Assembly: GCF_000015165.1 (NCBI RefSeq)
Contig: NC_009485.1
Span: forward strand, 2,892,001-2,956,000
Length of the DNA stretch: 64,000 nucleotides
Direction: 5' to 3'
Source: Bradyrhizobium sp. BTAi1
Lineage (GTDB): Bacteria; Pseudomonadota; Alphaproteobacteria; Rhizobiales; Xanthobacteraceae
The notes under the pieces were generated by a model. That model was not told where the DNA came from and did not search any database. It saw only the letters and a list, made by a program, of their open reading frames with translations. Below are positions 9,545 through 18,027 of this stretch, one piece after another; positions within the stretch are counted from its first letter, which is position 1; every line of letters begins with the position of its first letter. A program made the position numbers and the translations under genes.

Positions 9545-10624
9545 ATGTCCTCGACCAATTCACTTCACATCGCAGTTCTGCCCGGCGACGGCATCGGGCC
9601 CGAGGTCATGGCGCCCGCTCTTGAAGTTCTGCGCAAGGTCGAGGCCAAAGCGGGCCTGGCGTTCCGCTTCACGGAAGCCCAGGCCGGCGCCGGCAATTAT
9701 CTGGCGACCGGCGTGTCGATCGCCGAGTCCACGATCCGTCTCTGCGAACAGGCGGACGCGATCCTGCTCGGCGCCTGCGGCCTGCCCTCGGTGCGCTACC
9801 CCGACAACACCGAGATCGCGCCGCAGATCGAGCTGCGCTTCCACTTCGATCTCTATGCCGGGGTGCGGCCGGCGCGGCTGATCCCGGGCGTGCCGAGCCC
9901 GATCGTCGGCGCCGCGGAGCGCGGCATTGACTTCGTCGTCATCCGCGAGTCGACCGAGGGCCTGTTCGCCTCGATGGGCAAAGGTGTGGTGACACATGAG
10001 GAGGCGCGCGAGACGCTCGTCATCACCCGCAAGACCTCCGAGCGTCTCTTCAACTTCTCCTTCAAGCTCGCCGAGCGGCGTCGGGCCCGTGGCCGTTCCG
10101 GCATTTTGGGCTGCGTCGATAAAGCGAATGTCTTCAAGGCCTTCGCCTACTTCCGCAAGATTTTCGACGAGGTCGCTGAGCTCCATCCGAACGTGAAGGC
10201 GGAGCGGCTCTATATCGACGCCTGCGCGCTGATGCTGGTGAAGCGTCCCTGGGATTTCGACGTCCTGGTCACTGAGAACATGTTCGGCGACATCCTGTCT
10301 GACCTCGCCGCCGGCCTCATCGGCGGCATGGGGATGGCGCCCTCGGCCGATATCGGCGATCGCCATGCCGTGTTTCAGCCTTGCCACGGCACCGCGCCCG
10401 ACATCATGGGGCAGGGCAAGGCCAACCCGACCGCCATGATCCTGTCGGCCGCGATGATGCTGGATTGGCTGGCGGACACGCGCGGCATCGAAGGCGCGGC
10501 CGAGGCGGCGCAGCGGATCGAGCAGGCGGTCGACAAGGTCTATGCGTCCGGTCTCAAGCCGTTCGAATTCGGCGGCAGTGCCGGCACGCTCGAGGTCACC
10601 AAGGCGGTGCTGGAGGCGCTTTAA
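9545..10624 (+). CDS. Isocitrate/isopropylmalate dehydrogenase family protein
   Basis: A 359-residue beta-decarboxylating dehydrogenase. The Mg/substrate/NAD features are VLPGDGIGPEV at the N-terminus, ELRFHFDLYAGVRPARL with the substrate arginines, VIRESTEGLF, the metal-binding DILSDLAAGLIGGMG, and the coenzyme loop HGTAPDIMGQGKANPTA. The family includes isopropylmalate, tartrate/malate and isocitrate dehydrogenases, and nothing here decides among them. It does not sit with leuCD, so a catabolic role (tartrate-type) is more likely. The ATG at 9545 is chosen from the family N-terminus; the frame runs far upstream only as antisense-like noise. Confidence 0.88.
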   Translation: MSSTNSLHIAVLPGDGIGPEVMAPALEVLRKVEAKAGLAFRFTEAQAGAGNYLATGVSIAESTIRLCEQADAILLGACGLPSVRYPDNTEIAPQIELRFHFDLYAGVRPARLIPGVPSPIVGAAERGIDFVVIRESTEGLFASMGKGVVTHEEARETLVITRKTSERLFNFSFKLAERRRARGRSGILGCVDKANVFKAFAYFRKIFDEVAELHPNVKAERLYIDACALMLVKRPWDFDVLVTENMFGDILSDLAAGLIGGMGMAPSADIGDRHAVFQPCHGTAPDIMGQGKANPTAMILSAAMMLDWLADTRGIEGAAEAAQRIEQAVDKVYASGLKPFEFGGSAGTLEVTKAVLEAL

Positions 10625-10657
10625 GAGCATGATCCAGACAAGTGGAAGATCATGCTC
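10625..10657. repeat. Palindromic repeat, family D copy 1
   Basis: GAGCATGATC (10625-10634) and GATCATGCTC (10648-10657) are perfect inverted arms around 13 bases. It starts at the base after the preceding stop codon. A second copy with identical arms lies at 16205-16254. Confidence 0.75.
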
Positions 10658-10670
10658 AAACAAGGAGGAA

Positions 10671-10708
10671 AGATCATGATGCGTTTCCGCGGAAACGCAT
10701 CATGATCT
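10671..10708. terminator. Perfect 38-bp palindrome between convergent genes
   Basis: Two 19-base arms are exact reverse complements with no spacer; the left arm begins AGATCATGATGCG and the centre is CCGCGG. It overlaps the stop codon of the minus-strand enoyl-CoA hydratase and lies 46 bp after the plus-strand dehydrogenase stop. As RNA it would form a very stable stem from either strand, so it may terminate both genes. Confidence 0.6.
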
Positions 10709-11528
10709 AGTGTCCCTTGAAGACCGGCTTGCGCTTGTCCATGAAGGCGCGGCGGCCCTCGCGGAAGTCTTCAGAATCCATGCAGGCGTCGCCGATCCGC
10801 TTGATGGCAGCCATGTCGCGGCCGCTCTCGTCCTTCAGCACTTCGGCGATCGTGATCTTGGCGGCCTGAACCGCCAGCGGCGCATTGCCGGCGATGGTGC
10901 GGGCGATGTCGAGCGTCGCCGGCATCAGCTCCTCATTGCCCATCATCCGGTCGATCAGGCCGATCCGCAGCGCTTCATGGGCGTCGATCCGCATCCCCGT
11001 ATACAGCAGCAGCCGCGCCTGCGACGGCCCGACAAGCGAGACCAGATTGCGCAGGCCGTCATAGCCATAGGCGATGCCGAGCCTGGCCGCGGGAATGCCG
11101 AACCGGCTGTCCTCGGCGGCGAAGCGCATGTCCGCGAGCATCGCGATCTGCAGGCCGCCACCGAGGCAGAAGCCGCGGATACAGGCGATGGTCGGCTTGG
11201 GGTAGCTCGCCAGCAATGCCCGCTGGACGGCGCTTCGCTGCGCATAGGCGTCCGAGGCCGCGGCGTTGTGCCGGCTCTGTTCGAATTGGCTGATGTCGGC
11301 GCCGGATACAAACGCCTTGTCGCCAGCGCCGGTCAGCACCACAACGCGGATGTCGGTGCTGTCGCGCAAGGCGATCAGGGCCTGGCCGAGCCCGTCCCAC
11401 ATCTCCAGCGACATCGCATTGCGCTTGTCCGGATGGTTGAAGGTGACGACGCCGACGCCATCTCCCGCATGGGTCGTCAGGATCTTGCCTTCGGCAAAGG
11501 CAATGGAGTCCCCGGCGGCGATCGGCAT
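10707..11528 (-). CDS. Enoyl-CoA hydratase/isomerase family protein
   Basis: A 273-residue crotonase-fold enzyme. The CoA and oxyanion-hole elements are visible: HPDKRNAMSLEMW, then AFVSGADISQFE, and the second oxyanion loop ACIRGFCLGGGLQIAMLADMRFAAEDSRFGIPAARLGIAYG. The usual hydratase Glu pair is not clearly complete, because the position after FGIPA holds Arg, so isomerase or other crotonase chemistry is possible. The role is inferred to be acyl-CoA degradation. It forms a single-gene unit, convergent with the dehydrogenase at 9545. Confidence 0.87.
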   Translation of the reverse strand: MPIAAGDSIAFAEGKILTTHAGDGVGVVTFNHPDKRNAMSLEMWDGLGQALIALRDSTDIRVVVLTGAGDKAFVSGADISQFEQSRHNAAASDAYAQRSAVQRALLASYPKPTIACIRGFCLGGGLQIAMLADMRFAAEDSRFGIPAARLGIAYGYDGLRNLVSLVGPSQARLLLYTGMRIDAHEALRIGLIDRMMGNEELMPATLDIARTIAGNAPLAVQAAKITIAEVLKDESGRDMAAIKRIGDACMDSEDFREGRRAFMDKRKPVFKGH

Positions 11529-11885
11529 GGCGTTTCCAGCACATTGGCGGCGGGCAGCCGCCTTCGGGACGCGACAAGATCAGTCGCGACAAAATCGGGC
11601 CGCCATTTCCTATGACGGCAGGGATTAAAAAGGTAAGACCGCACGGCTCTCGCCGAGCGGAGATAAGGGCCGGATCATCCGGCCGCGTCGATCAGTCATC
11701 GCACTCAATCGACGTTACACGTAATCGACGTTGCACTCAGCTGACATTAACCACTGAGGCAATCCTCGGAAAGGCAGTGAACCCGCCCGAGCTGGCTGAC
11801 CGCCTGGCGCCCCCAAGTTGCGCCCTCGAGCGATGATGGCCCACGTCGACCAGCAGGCGCGTCTGACCCGGTCAGACGGCTGTGC
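11529..11885. other. Intergenic region upstream of the enoyl-CoA hydratase
   Basis: These 357 bases carry no credible gene. They should hold the promoter of the minus-strand hydratase and the 3' end of the minus-strand XRE gene. The one notable structure is a direct repeat: AATCGACGTTACAC (11707-11720) and AATCGACGTTGCAC (11723-11736), a 16-bp period. It could be a tandem regulator site about 180 bp upstream of the hydratase. Confidence 0.5.
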
Positions 11886-12281
11886 CTATTCTTCGTTCGC
11901 TGCAATCGATTCCATAAGGGCAACGAGCTGACGCTGCACCGTCTGATCCTTGATCTTGCTGTAAGCGCGCAGCAGACGCAGGCTGAAGGCGCTGTCCAGG
12001 AAGAGCAGGCTCTCGACCTCACGGGCCTTGTTGTCGCCATCGTAGAAGAAGGTCACGGGCACATCGAGCGCCGTCGCGATCTGCTGCAAGCGTGCCGCGC
12101 CGACGCGATTGACGCCCTTCTCGTACTTCTGCACCTGCTGGAAGCTCACGCCGAGCTTTTCACCGAGCTCTGCCTGCGAAATCTTCTGTTCAACCCGGCG
12201 CAGGCGAATGCGCTTGCCAAGCTCAATGTCCGGCTTGCCGGCACTGCGCTGCTTCATCTTCTTTGCCGCTGATTTGTTCAT
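11886..12281 (-). CDS. XRE-family regulator, PraR-like
   Basis: A 131-residue DNA-binding protein. A Cro/C1-type helix-turn-helix spans about residues 20-80 (GKRIRLRRVEQKISQAELGE, then VSFQQVQKYEKGVNRVG, then DVPVTFFYDG). This pattern matches the rhizobial PraR/PhrR group, which controls biofilm or symbiosis-related genes in relatives; the role here is inferred. The C-terminal 45 residues are helical. Its ATG lies one base after the LysR-fragment stop codon (TAG-T-ATG), so the two were co-transcribed before the IS insertion. The insertion may be polar on it or may give it a new promoter. Confidence 0.87.
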   Translation of the reverse strand: MNKSAAKKMKQRSAGKPDIELGKRIRLRRVEQKISQAELGEKLGVSFQQVQKYEKGVNRVGAARLQQIATALDVPVTFFYDGDNKAREVESLLFLDSAFSLRLLRAYSKIKDQTVQRQLVALMESIAANEE

Positions 12282-12758
12282 ACTAGTCTTGCCGTCCTTC
12301 CATCGGAAAGCCCCCGAATAAATGGGTCAGGGGTTCACCCATATATACTGTTTTAAGTTGCCGTGGATGGATGAATTCGTCTTTAAACCACGGGTATTTG
12401 CCAGGGTTAAAAGCCTCCACCAACCAGTCAATCATATGGCGCACCCTCGGGATGCGGCCGGTGGTGGCATGGTAGGACAGCCAGATATCGTAAGACCACT
12501 TCAACTCAACCTCAAGCGGTATCATCTTTCCGCCGAGCGCGCTCGCATAGGTTGGGAATACCCCGATACCGGCGCCGTGGGCGACGGCCCAGTAGTTGGC
12601 GCTCGAGACGTTGGTGGTCATCGCGATCAGGTCCCGCTGCTCGAAGCCGGGAAAGATGCTGGCAAATGCTTCGTTCGCAGCGGCTTCATCGGCGACCTGC
12701 AGAACCAAGCGATGTTTCATCAAGTCGTCAATCGTGTTCGGAACGCCATACACGTCTA

Positions 12759-13599
12759 GGTCCTGTACCCAAACCCCTTGCGGGTGACGGGGCGGAGTGA
12801 TTCAAGGCTTCCCAAAAGAGGAGGTCCCGATGGCTCGCTTCGACCTTTCAGACACGGAGTGGACAATCATCGCGCCGCTGTTGCCTGGAGCGGAGGGCAA
12901 GAAGAACGGCCGGCCGCGGCCGGATGACCGCAAGGTGCTCAACGGCATCTTCTTCGTCTTGCGCACTGGCACGCCGTGGCGCGATCTGCCTGAGCGCTAT
13001 GGCCCTTACACAACAGCCTACAATCGCTTTAATCGATGGGCCAAGAAGGGCATCTGGCTGCAGATATTTGAGGCCTTGGCAGCGAAGTCTCCACAGTCAT
13101 TGCAGTTAATCGACTCCTCGATCATCCGCGCTCACCAGCACGCCGCCGGTGGTAAAAAGGGGGCCCGGATAACGCCATCGGCCGTTCTCGTGGAGGACTG
13201 AGCACCAAGATAAACGCCATCGTCGATCAGGCCGGCATGCCGGTCCATATTGTGCTGTCGCAGGGCCAGTCCTCGGACAAGACCGTGGCGCCGCCCCTCA
13301 TCGAAGCGGTCGAGCCGGGGCGCGATCTGGTCGCCGACCGCGGTTACGATGCCCGAGCCCTCATCGATCTGGTCGAAAGCCGTGGCGGGCGCGCTCACAT
13401 CCCAACCTGCCGCGACCGCAAGGTTCAGCGTTCGGTCGATCCTGCTCTCTATCGACAGCGCAATCTGATCGAACGCTTCTTCAACAAGTTGAAGCATTTC
13501 CGCCGCATCGCGACCCGCTACGATAAGAGCGCTCGCAATTTCCTCTCCGCCGTCTTGCTCGCCTCAACCCGCCTCTGGATGCGGTTTGAGTCCACGACC
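12759..13599 (+). mobile_element. IS5-family (IS427 group) insertion sequence
   Basis: The element is about 840 bp, normal for the group. Ends are imperfect inverted repeats: GGTCCTGTACCCAAACCCC on the left and, read inward from the right, GGTCGTGGACTCAAACCGC (15 of 19 matching). CTAG flanks it at 12756-12759 and 13599-13602; either TA or all four bases are the duplicated target. It contains one transposase gene in two frames. The clean target duplication and intact frames suggest recent insertion. Confidence 0.92.
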
Positions 13600-13602
13600 T
13601 AG
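12830..13602 (+). CDS. IS5/IS427 transposase, made by -1 frameshift
   Basis: The first frame (12830-13201, ribosome site AGAGGAGG at 12817-12824) holds the N-terminal half, MARFDLSDTEWTIIAPLLPG, and the first catalytic Asp (LIDSS). The second frame continues from a slippery AAAAAG at 13154-13159, shifts -1 and reads KGGPDNAIGRSRGGLSTKIN, the conserved transposase junction. It carries the second Asp (ADRGYD) and the Glu (NLIERFFNKLKHFRR). The fused product is about 257 residues with a full DDE triad. The stop TAG lies in the target duplication, just outside the right terminal repeat. It likely remains active. Confidence 0.9.
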
Positions 13603-14364
13603 ATATTTCTCGCTCGCGAAACACATCAGATGCATGCGGCCAAGCCGCACCAGCTTGACATCGAGCGCGGACGGCCGCGAGAGGTGGATGGCCACGTCGG
13701 CCTCGTGGCGCGAGACATCCGCCGAGCGCATCGCGCAATACAGGTCGACCAGCACATTCGGAAAGCTCTGCTGAAATTCGACCAGGCGCGGCGCCAGCCA
13801 GAATGTCCCAAGCCCCTCGGTGACCGCGACGCGGACCTCGCCGGACGCCGCACCGGCCAGCCCGTCGCCGGCGCGCAGCAATTCGAACGCGGCGGTCTCC
13901 ATGCGCTCGACAGCGGAGACGACCAGCGCGCCTTCATCCGTCAGCCGCGCCCCGTGGACGTCGCGCGTGAACAATGTGGCGCCGATCTGCCGCTCGAAAT
14001 CGTCGATCCGTCGGCGCACCGCGTTGATCGACAGCGTGAGACGTTCGGCGGCGGAACGGAAGCTGCCGGCCCGGACGACCTCGAGGAAGATCCGGGCCGC
14101 GTCCCAGTCGGTCAGGCTCGCCAGCGCCGGCTTGCCTGCTACGGCTTTCGCCGGGGCTGCCCGCCCAGACGGGCTTCGCGCAGCCGGCTTCACCGCCCGA
14201 GCGGCTGGTGCGCCCACCGCACCGGCATCACCGATCTGGTCGCCACCCGGCCCCTGGAGCGCAACCGAAGCGTCGCTGATCTCTGCCGGCACGTCCGTCG
14301 CATGAGATCCCGCTTCCTCCTGGCGTTCCTTTTGAGGAACGCCCCGTTCCGCTGCAGCGCGCAT

Positions 14365-14853
14365 ACAAGCTTTCCTCGCCTGCTAGAGTATGGCCGAGAA
14401 ACTACGTGGTGGCCGGTTCGATGCCATCGGTTGGTTGAGACATTGGCGATTCATGATCCCTGCGACGTGCAGTCTCTGCAGCATGGTTTTACCAGCAGCA
14501 GAAGCTTGGCAGGAACTGCCGAGTATCACGCGGACACGCGCAGCGCGAGTCGACCGGAGCATCGACGGTTTTTGCCTCGGCCGCAATGAAATGGTAATCG
14601 AAGATGGCAAGGGGCCATGCTATCGTGGTGAACGCTGCGTGTTGTTGACTCAGCGGACTCCGATCTTCGATCATCGACTCTTGCGCGGCGATGTTGTGGA
14701 AAATCGGGGCGCCGATTGCCACAGCAGGGACGGAAGCGACGTGGAGTTCGCATACACGGCGTGGGGAGGAACGAGATGACGAATCAGGGTGCCATCCGCG
14801 GGGCGGGACTTCTCCAGCTCCATCTCGTCAGACGCTAGAACGGAACGACGCCT
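14365..14853. other. Intergenic region, lower GC, no assigned gene
   Basis: This 489-base stretch upstream of the LysR gene is visibly less GC-rich than its surroundings. Frames at 14390-14779 (+) and 14383-14610 (-) are open, but neither has a ribosome site or a recognisable protein pattern. It may be decayed or transferred DNA. Confidence 0.45.
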
Positions 14854-15120
14854 GTGGCCAATTCAGACGAACAAATGCTTGCCGTCCTCGCTACTCTGGA
14901 GCAGTGCCGCGCTGCGCTCACTGCTGCCGGGAATCGCGAATCGGCGCATATGGTCTCGGTTGCCATCCTCGACCTCCGCATGAAGTTGAACCGCTTGAGC
15001 GAAGACGATCTCAAGTCGCTCTGCAATGAAATGGTTCAGGCTGACAACCCCGAGAAATTGCGCGATCCGAAGCCGCAGCCAGGGCAGCGCCGGCAACCTT
15101 TGCTCAGGCTGGTCAAGTAG
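14854..15120 (+). CDS. Small hypothetical protein
   Basis: An 88-residue frame starting with GTG. The product has a well-formed amphipathic helical N-terminal two-thirds (MLAVLATLEQCRAALTAAG, then VSVAILDLRMKLNRL) and a basic Pro/Arg/Gln-rich tail. Codon use looks coding and the composition is balanced, unlike shadow frames nearby. The ribosome site is weak (CGGAAC). I do not recognise a family. It is isolated in a low-GC region, 330 bp before ccdA, and could be a conserved rhizobial small protein or a remnant. Confidence 0.55.
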   Translation: MANSDEQMLAVLATLEQCRAALTAAGNRESAHMVSVAILDLRMKLNRLSEDDLKSLCNEMVQADNPEKLRDPKPQPGQRRQPLLRLVK

Positions 15121-15450
15121 CACGGTGCGATGCGCGCACGGGGGGCGGTTCCAAGTCGTGATCAAGCTGTGAAGCTGGTCAGCGGTGCAAGGCTAGCCGG
15201 AGCGAATTGCTGCGGCAAGATCGGGACCGACCTTTTGTCAGGCCGATCTTCCTCAATTTGAGCGCTGAACGAAGCTCGTCAGACGATGGACCGTCTCGGC
15301 AGGGGAGATCGCCGTCGCTGCGGACGTTCGAGATGTGCGCTGGTTCTGGCCGTAACCTGCCGGCCCTGTGTTGCGTATTCCTCATAACGGCGGCATGAAG
15401 CGGAGTGCCCTGGGCACGAGGCCGCCAAGAGGGTGTATCGCGGGACCCGC
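15121..15450. other. Intergenic region before ccdA
   Basis: These 330 bases hold no credible gene on either strand. No strong palindrome or known operator was seen. The ccdA promoter should lie at the right end. A GTG at 15433 would add six residues to CcdA. Confidence 0.5.
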
Positions 15451-16185
15451 ATGATCCAAAACGTATCGATACCGGCTGCTTTCATTGCCGGACTGGTCAG
15501 CTTCCTGTCGCCCTGCGTCCTGCCGCTGGTTCCGCCCTATCTGGTCTATCTGACCGGCGCCACGATCGAGCATATCGAGAGCGACGAGGCGCCGGCCGCC
15601 TCGCGGCGCGCCGTCATGCTCTCGGCGGGCCTGTTCGTGCTGGGCTTCTCCACCGTCTTCGTGATGCTGGGGGCGAGCGCCTCGCTGATCGGCGGCCTGA
15701 TCCGGGCCTGGTCCGAGCAATTGTCGATCCTCGCCGGCATCGTGATCATCGTGATGGGCCTTCACTTCCTGGGCCTCACCCGGATTGCGTTTCTGATGCG
15801 GGAGGGGAGGTTGCCGATCCCGAAGCCGGTCGGCCTGTGGGGGGCCTACGTGATGGGGCTTGCCTTCGCCTTCGGCTGGACCCCCTGCATCGGTCCGATC
15901 CTGGCTGCGATCCTGTCGATCGCCGCGGCCGAAGCAACGGTCGCCAAGGGCGCCGGCCTCCTGGCCATCTACTCCGCCGGGCTCGGTATTCCGTTCCTGG
16001 TCGCCGCCTTCATGATCGAGCAGTTCTCGGCGCTGTTCATGCGGATGCGTGGCCATCTGGTCAATGTCGAGCGGGCGATGGGCCTCCTGATGATCGTCAC
16101 CGGCATCGGCTTTCTGACCGGCGCGGTCTCGACCTTCAGCATCTGGCTGCTCGAAACCTTCCCGGCGCTGCAGAAGTTCGGCTGA
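15451..16185 (+). CDS. ccdA: CcdA-type cytochrome c biogenesis protein
   Basis: A 244-residue inner-membrane protein with six predicted membrane segments. CcdA passes electrons from cytoplasmic thioredoxin to periplasmic thiol proteins for c-type cytochrome assembly. The two redox Cys motifs typical of the family are present: FLSPCVLPLVPPYL in helix 1 and GWTPCIGPILAA in helix 4. The ATG at 15451 fits the family N-terminus. It stands alone on its strand, with no thioredoxin-like partner beside it, and is followed by a family D repeat and a convergent histidine-kinase gene. Confidence 0.92.
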   Translation: MIQNVSIPAAFIAGLVSFLSPCVLPLVPPYLVYLTGATIEHIESDEAPAASRRAVMLSAGLFVLGFSTVFVMLGASASLIGGLIRAWSEQLSILAGIVIIVMGLHFLGLTRIAFLMREGRLPIPKPVGLWGAYVMGLAFAFGWTPCIGPILAAILSIAAAEATVAKGAGLLAIYSAGLGIPFLVAAFMIEQFSALFMRMRGHLVNVERAMGLLMIVTGIGFLTGAVSTFSIWLLETFPALQKFG

Positions 16186-16204
16186 GCGGGCGCCGCTGCG
16201 GTGA

Positions 16205-16254
16205 GAGCATGATCCGGAAAAGTGGAAACCGGTTTTTGCGAAAAGATCATGCTC
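16205..16254. repeat. Palindromic repeat, family D copy 2
   Basis: GAGCATGATC (16205-16214) and GATCATGCTC (16245-16254) enclose 30 bases containing AAAACCGGTTTT-like sequence. The arms equal those at 10625-10657. It lies between convergent ccdA and the histidine kinase and could serve as a terminator. Confidence 0.78.
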
Positions 16255-16270
16255 AAAGAAAGAGATTAGT

Positions 16271-17788
16271 CTAATCGTCGAGCGCGCAGGTGATCGTGTA
16301 GATCACGCCCGGCGGCAGGAAGTCGACCGTGGCTTCGCCGCCGAGCTGATCGCGCGCGCTGCGCTCGATCAGGCGCGAGCCGAAGCCGCGCTGGATCGGG
16401 GCCGAGACCACCGGGCCGCCGGTCTCCCGCCATGTCAGCTTCAGCCGTGCCGGCTGCTTCTTTGCCGTATCGGCGTGGTTCAAGAGCTCCCACGACAGAT
16501 CGACTGCGCCGGTGTCGTTGGACAATGCGCCGTATTTGGCGGCGTTGGTCGCAATCTCGTGCACGATCATCGACAGGACGACGGCGAGGCGCGGTGACAG
16601 CGCCACTTTGGGGCCGGTGATCCGGATGCGTTCCGGGGTGTTCAGCCGGTACGGCTTGAGCACGCGTCCGATCACGTCCTCCAGCTCGGAGCCCTGCCAC
16701 TTCTCCTTGCTCAGGAGGTTGTGGGCCTCGGCGAGGGCTCCCAGCCGCCCCTCGAATTTCTCGCGCTCGAAGCGGCTGGCGCTTCGGAAGGTCTGGACGG
16801 CGATGGCCTGCAGGATGGCCAGCGTGTTCTTGACGCGGTGATTGAGTTCCTCGATCAGCAGGTCATGCAGCATCTCGGCGCGGGCGATCGTCGTCGCCAT
16901 CCGCACCGCGAAGGCAAGGCCGATTGCCAGCATGATGCCGCCAATCAGGCTGGTGATGGCGAGGTTGCGCCAGAGCGGCGCCACCAGCGAGGTCTCGCTG
17001 ATCCCGGCGCCGATGATCCAGCCCGTCAGGGGCGAATGGGTGAAGCTCGACAGCAGCGGCAGGCCTTCCAACGACACGCTCGACAGCGTCGCCTCGTGCT
17101 CGCTGATCATGCGTTCATAGACCGACGGCGACGCCTGCTTGCCGATCGTCTCGAGCGGATTTGGCACGCGCGCGAACACCACGGCCTGGCGGTCGAGCAG
17201 CGACAATGTCCAATCGGCGCTCGGGCGCTGCTTCTCGAGGATGGTCTGGAACATCTCGATCGGCGGACTGAAAGAGATATCGTAGATCACCTCGCCGTCG
17301 CGAAACACCGGCACCTCGACCGTGACGATCAGGCTCTTCTTCACGATGCCGTAGAACAGGTCGGAATATTGCGGCTGGCGCGTTTCGAAAACGCGTTTGG
17401 TAATCTCGCGGTTGCTGCGCAAGGGGAGATTGGCAGTGTCGGTGGTTGCCGACGAAAACAGCTGGTGTCCGTCGCGGTCAGCGACCAGGATCGTGCCGTG
17501 CTTACCGTACTGCTCGAGGAAGCCCATCGCGATCGGGCGGAAGCGCTCGAAGTCGCCGGTCTTCAAGGCATCCGTCAGCGCCAGCACCTGCACGCCGCCC
17601 GTCATCCGCTGCATCTCCGCATCGAGCGTGAGGCGGATGGCGCGCACCGTCTCGAGCACGCGCTGCCGGGCATCGGTGCGGTCCTGCATGTAGTTGTGAA
17701 ATACGATGCCGCCGGCGAATAGGATGAGCGGCAGCGTGGTCCCTGCGACCAGAAGAGCAAGCCGGACCGGCAGGGAAAGCTTTGGCAC
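16271..17788 (-). CDS. HWE-family sensor histidine kinase
   Basis: A 505-residue membrane sensor kinase. The first membrane segment lies just after the start (LALLVAGTTLPLILFAGGIVF); a periplasmic Cache-like region and a second membrane segment (LAITSLIGGIMLAIGLAFAV) follow. The kinase core has the phospho-accepting His in EELNHRVKNTLAILQAIA, the N box VHEIATNAAKYGALS, and the diagnostic WRE (LTWRETGGP) that places it in the HWE group. The GTG at 17788 is preceded by GGGG; a frame from 17977 adds 63 Cys/Pro-rich residues. No response regulator is adjacent. Confidence 0.88.
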   Translation of the reverse strand: MPKLSLPVRLALLVAGTTLPLILFAGGIVFHNYMQDRTDARQRVLETVRAIRLTLDAEMQRMTGGVQVLALTDALKTGDFERFRPIAMGFLEQYGKHGTILVADRDGHQLFSSATTDTANLPLRSNREITKRVFETRQPQYSDLFYGIVKKSLIVTVEVPVFRDGEVIYDISFSPPIEMFQTILEKQRPSADWTLSLLDRQAVVFARVPNPLETIGKQASPSVYERMISEHEATLSSVSLEGLPLLSSFTHSPLTGWIIGAGISETSLVAPLWRNLAITSLIGGIMLAIGLAFAVRMATTIARAEMLHDLLIEELNHRVKNTLAILQAIAVQTFRSASRFEREKFEGRLGALAEAHNLLSKEKWQGSELEDVIGRVLKPYRLNTPERIRITGPKVALSPRLAVVLSMIVHEIATNAAKYGALSNDTGAVDLSWELLNHADTAKKQPARLKLTWRETGGPVVSAPIQRGFGSRLIERSARDQLGGEATVDFLPPGVIYTITCALDD

Positions 17789-18027
17789 GGATGCCCCGTT
17801 GAGATGACGGTTCCAATGAGCGGTAGGACCGCAATCGGCGGCAGGAAGGCTGGGCCCGGAGACGATCGGCGATGACGGCCCGGTGGTCAGGCTGCATCGG
17901 CTGCATCCGCATGGCCCGGCGGCTGCAGCCGTTTGCATCATCAGCATAAGAGAGTGGCGCACCCGCGCCAAGCTCATTGCGCGGCGATCCCCGGTTCCAT
18001 CAGCGGGCGCCGTGCCCGGTCTGGCTG

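Larger units (their letters stand above)
12283..14364 (-). pseudogene. LysR-family regulator disrupted by an insertion sequence
   Basis: The N-terminal part (14364 down to 13603) has a LysR winged helix (LEVVRAGSFRSAAERLTLSI near residues 92-111) after an unusual Ala/Pro-rich extension of about 85 residues. The C-terminal part (12755 to 12283) is the rest of the co-inducer domain. Removing the element plus one CTAG restores an uninterrupted frame across the junction, reading ASEKYLDVYGVPNTIDD. The interrupted protein keeps DNA binding but loses about half of its effector domain, so it is probably inactive or constitutive. The long N-terminal extension could mean that the true start is further in. 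Confidence 0.9.
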
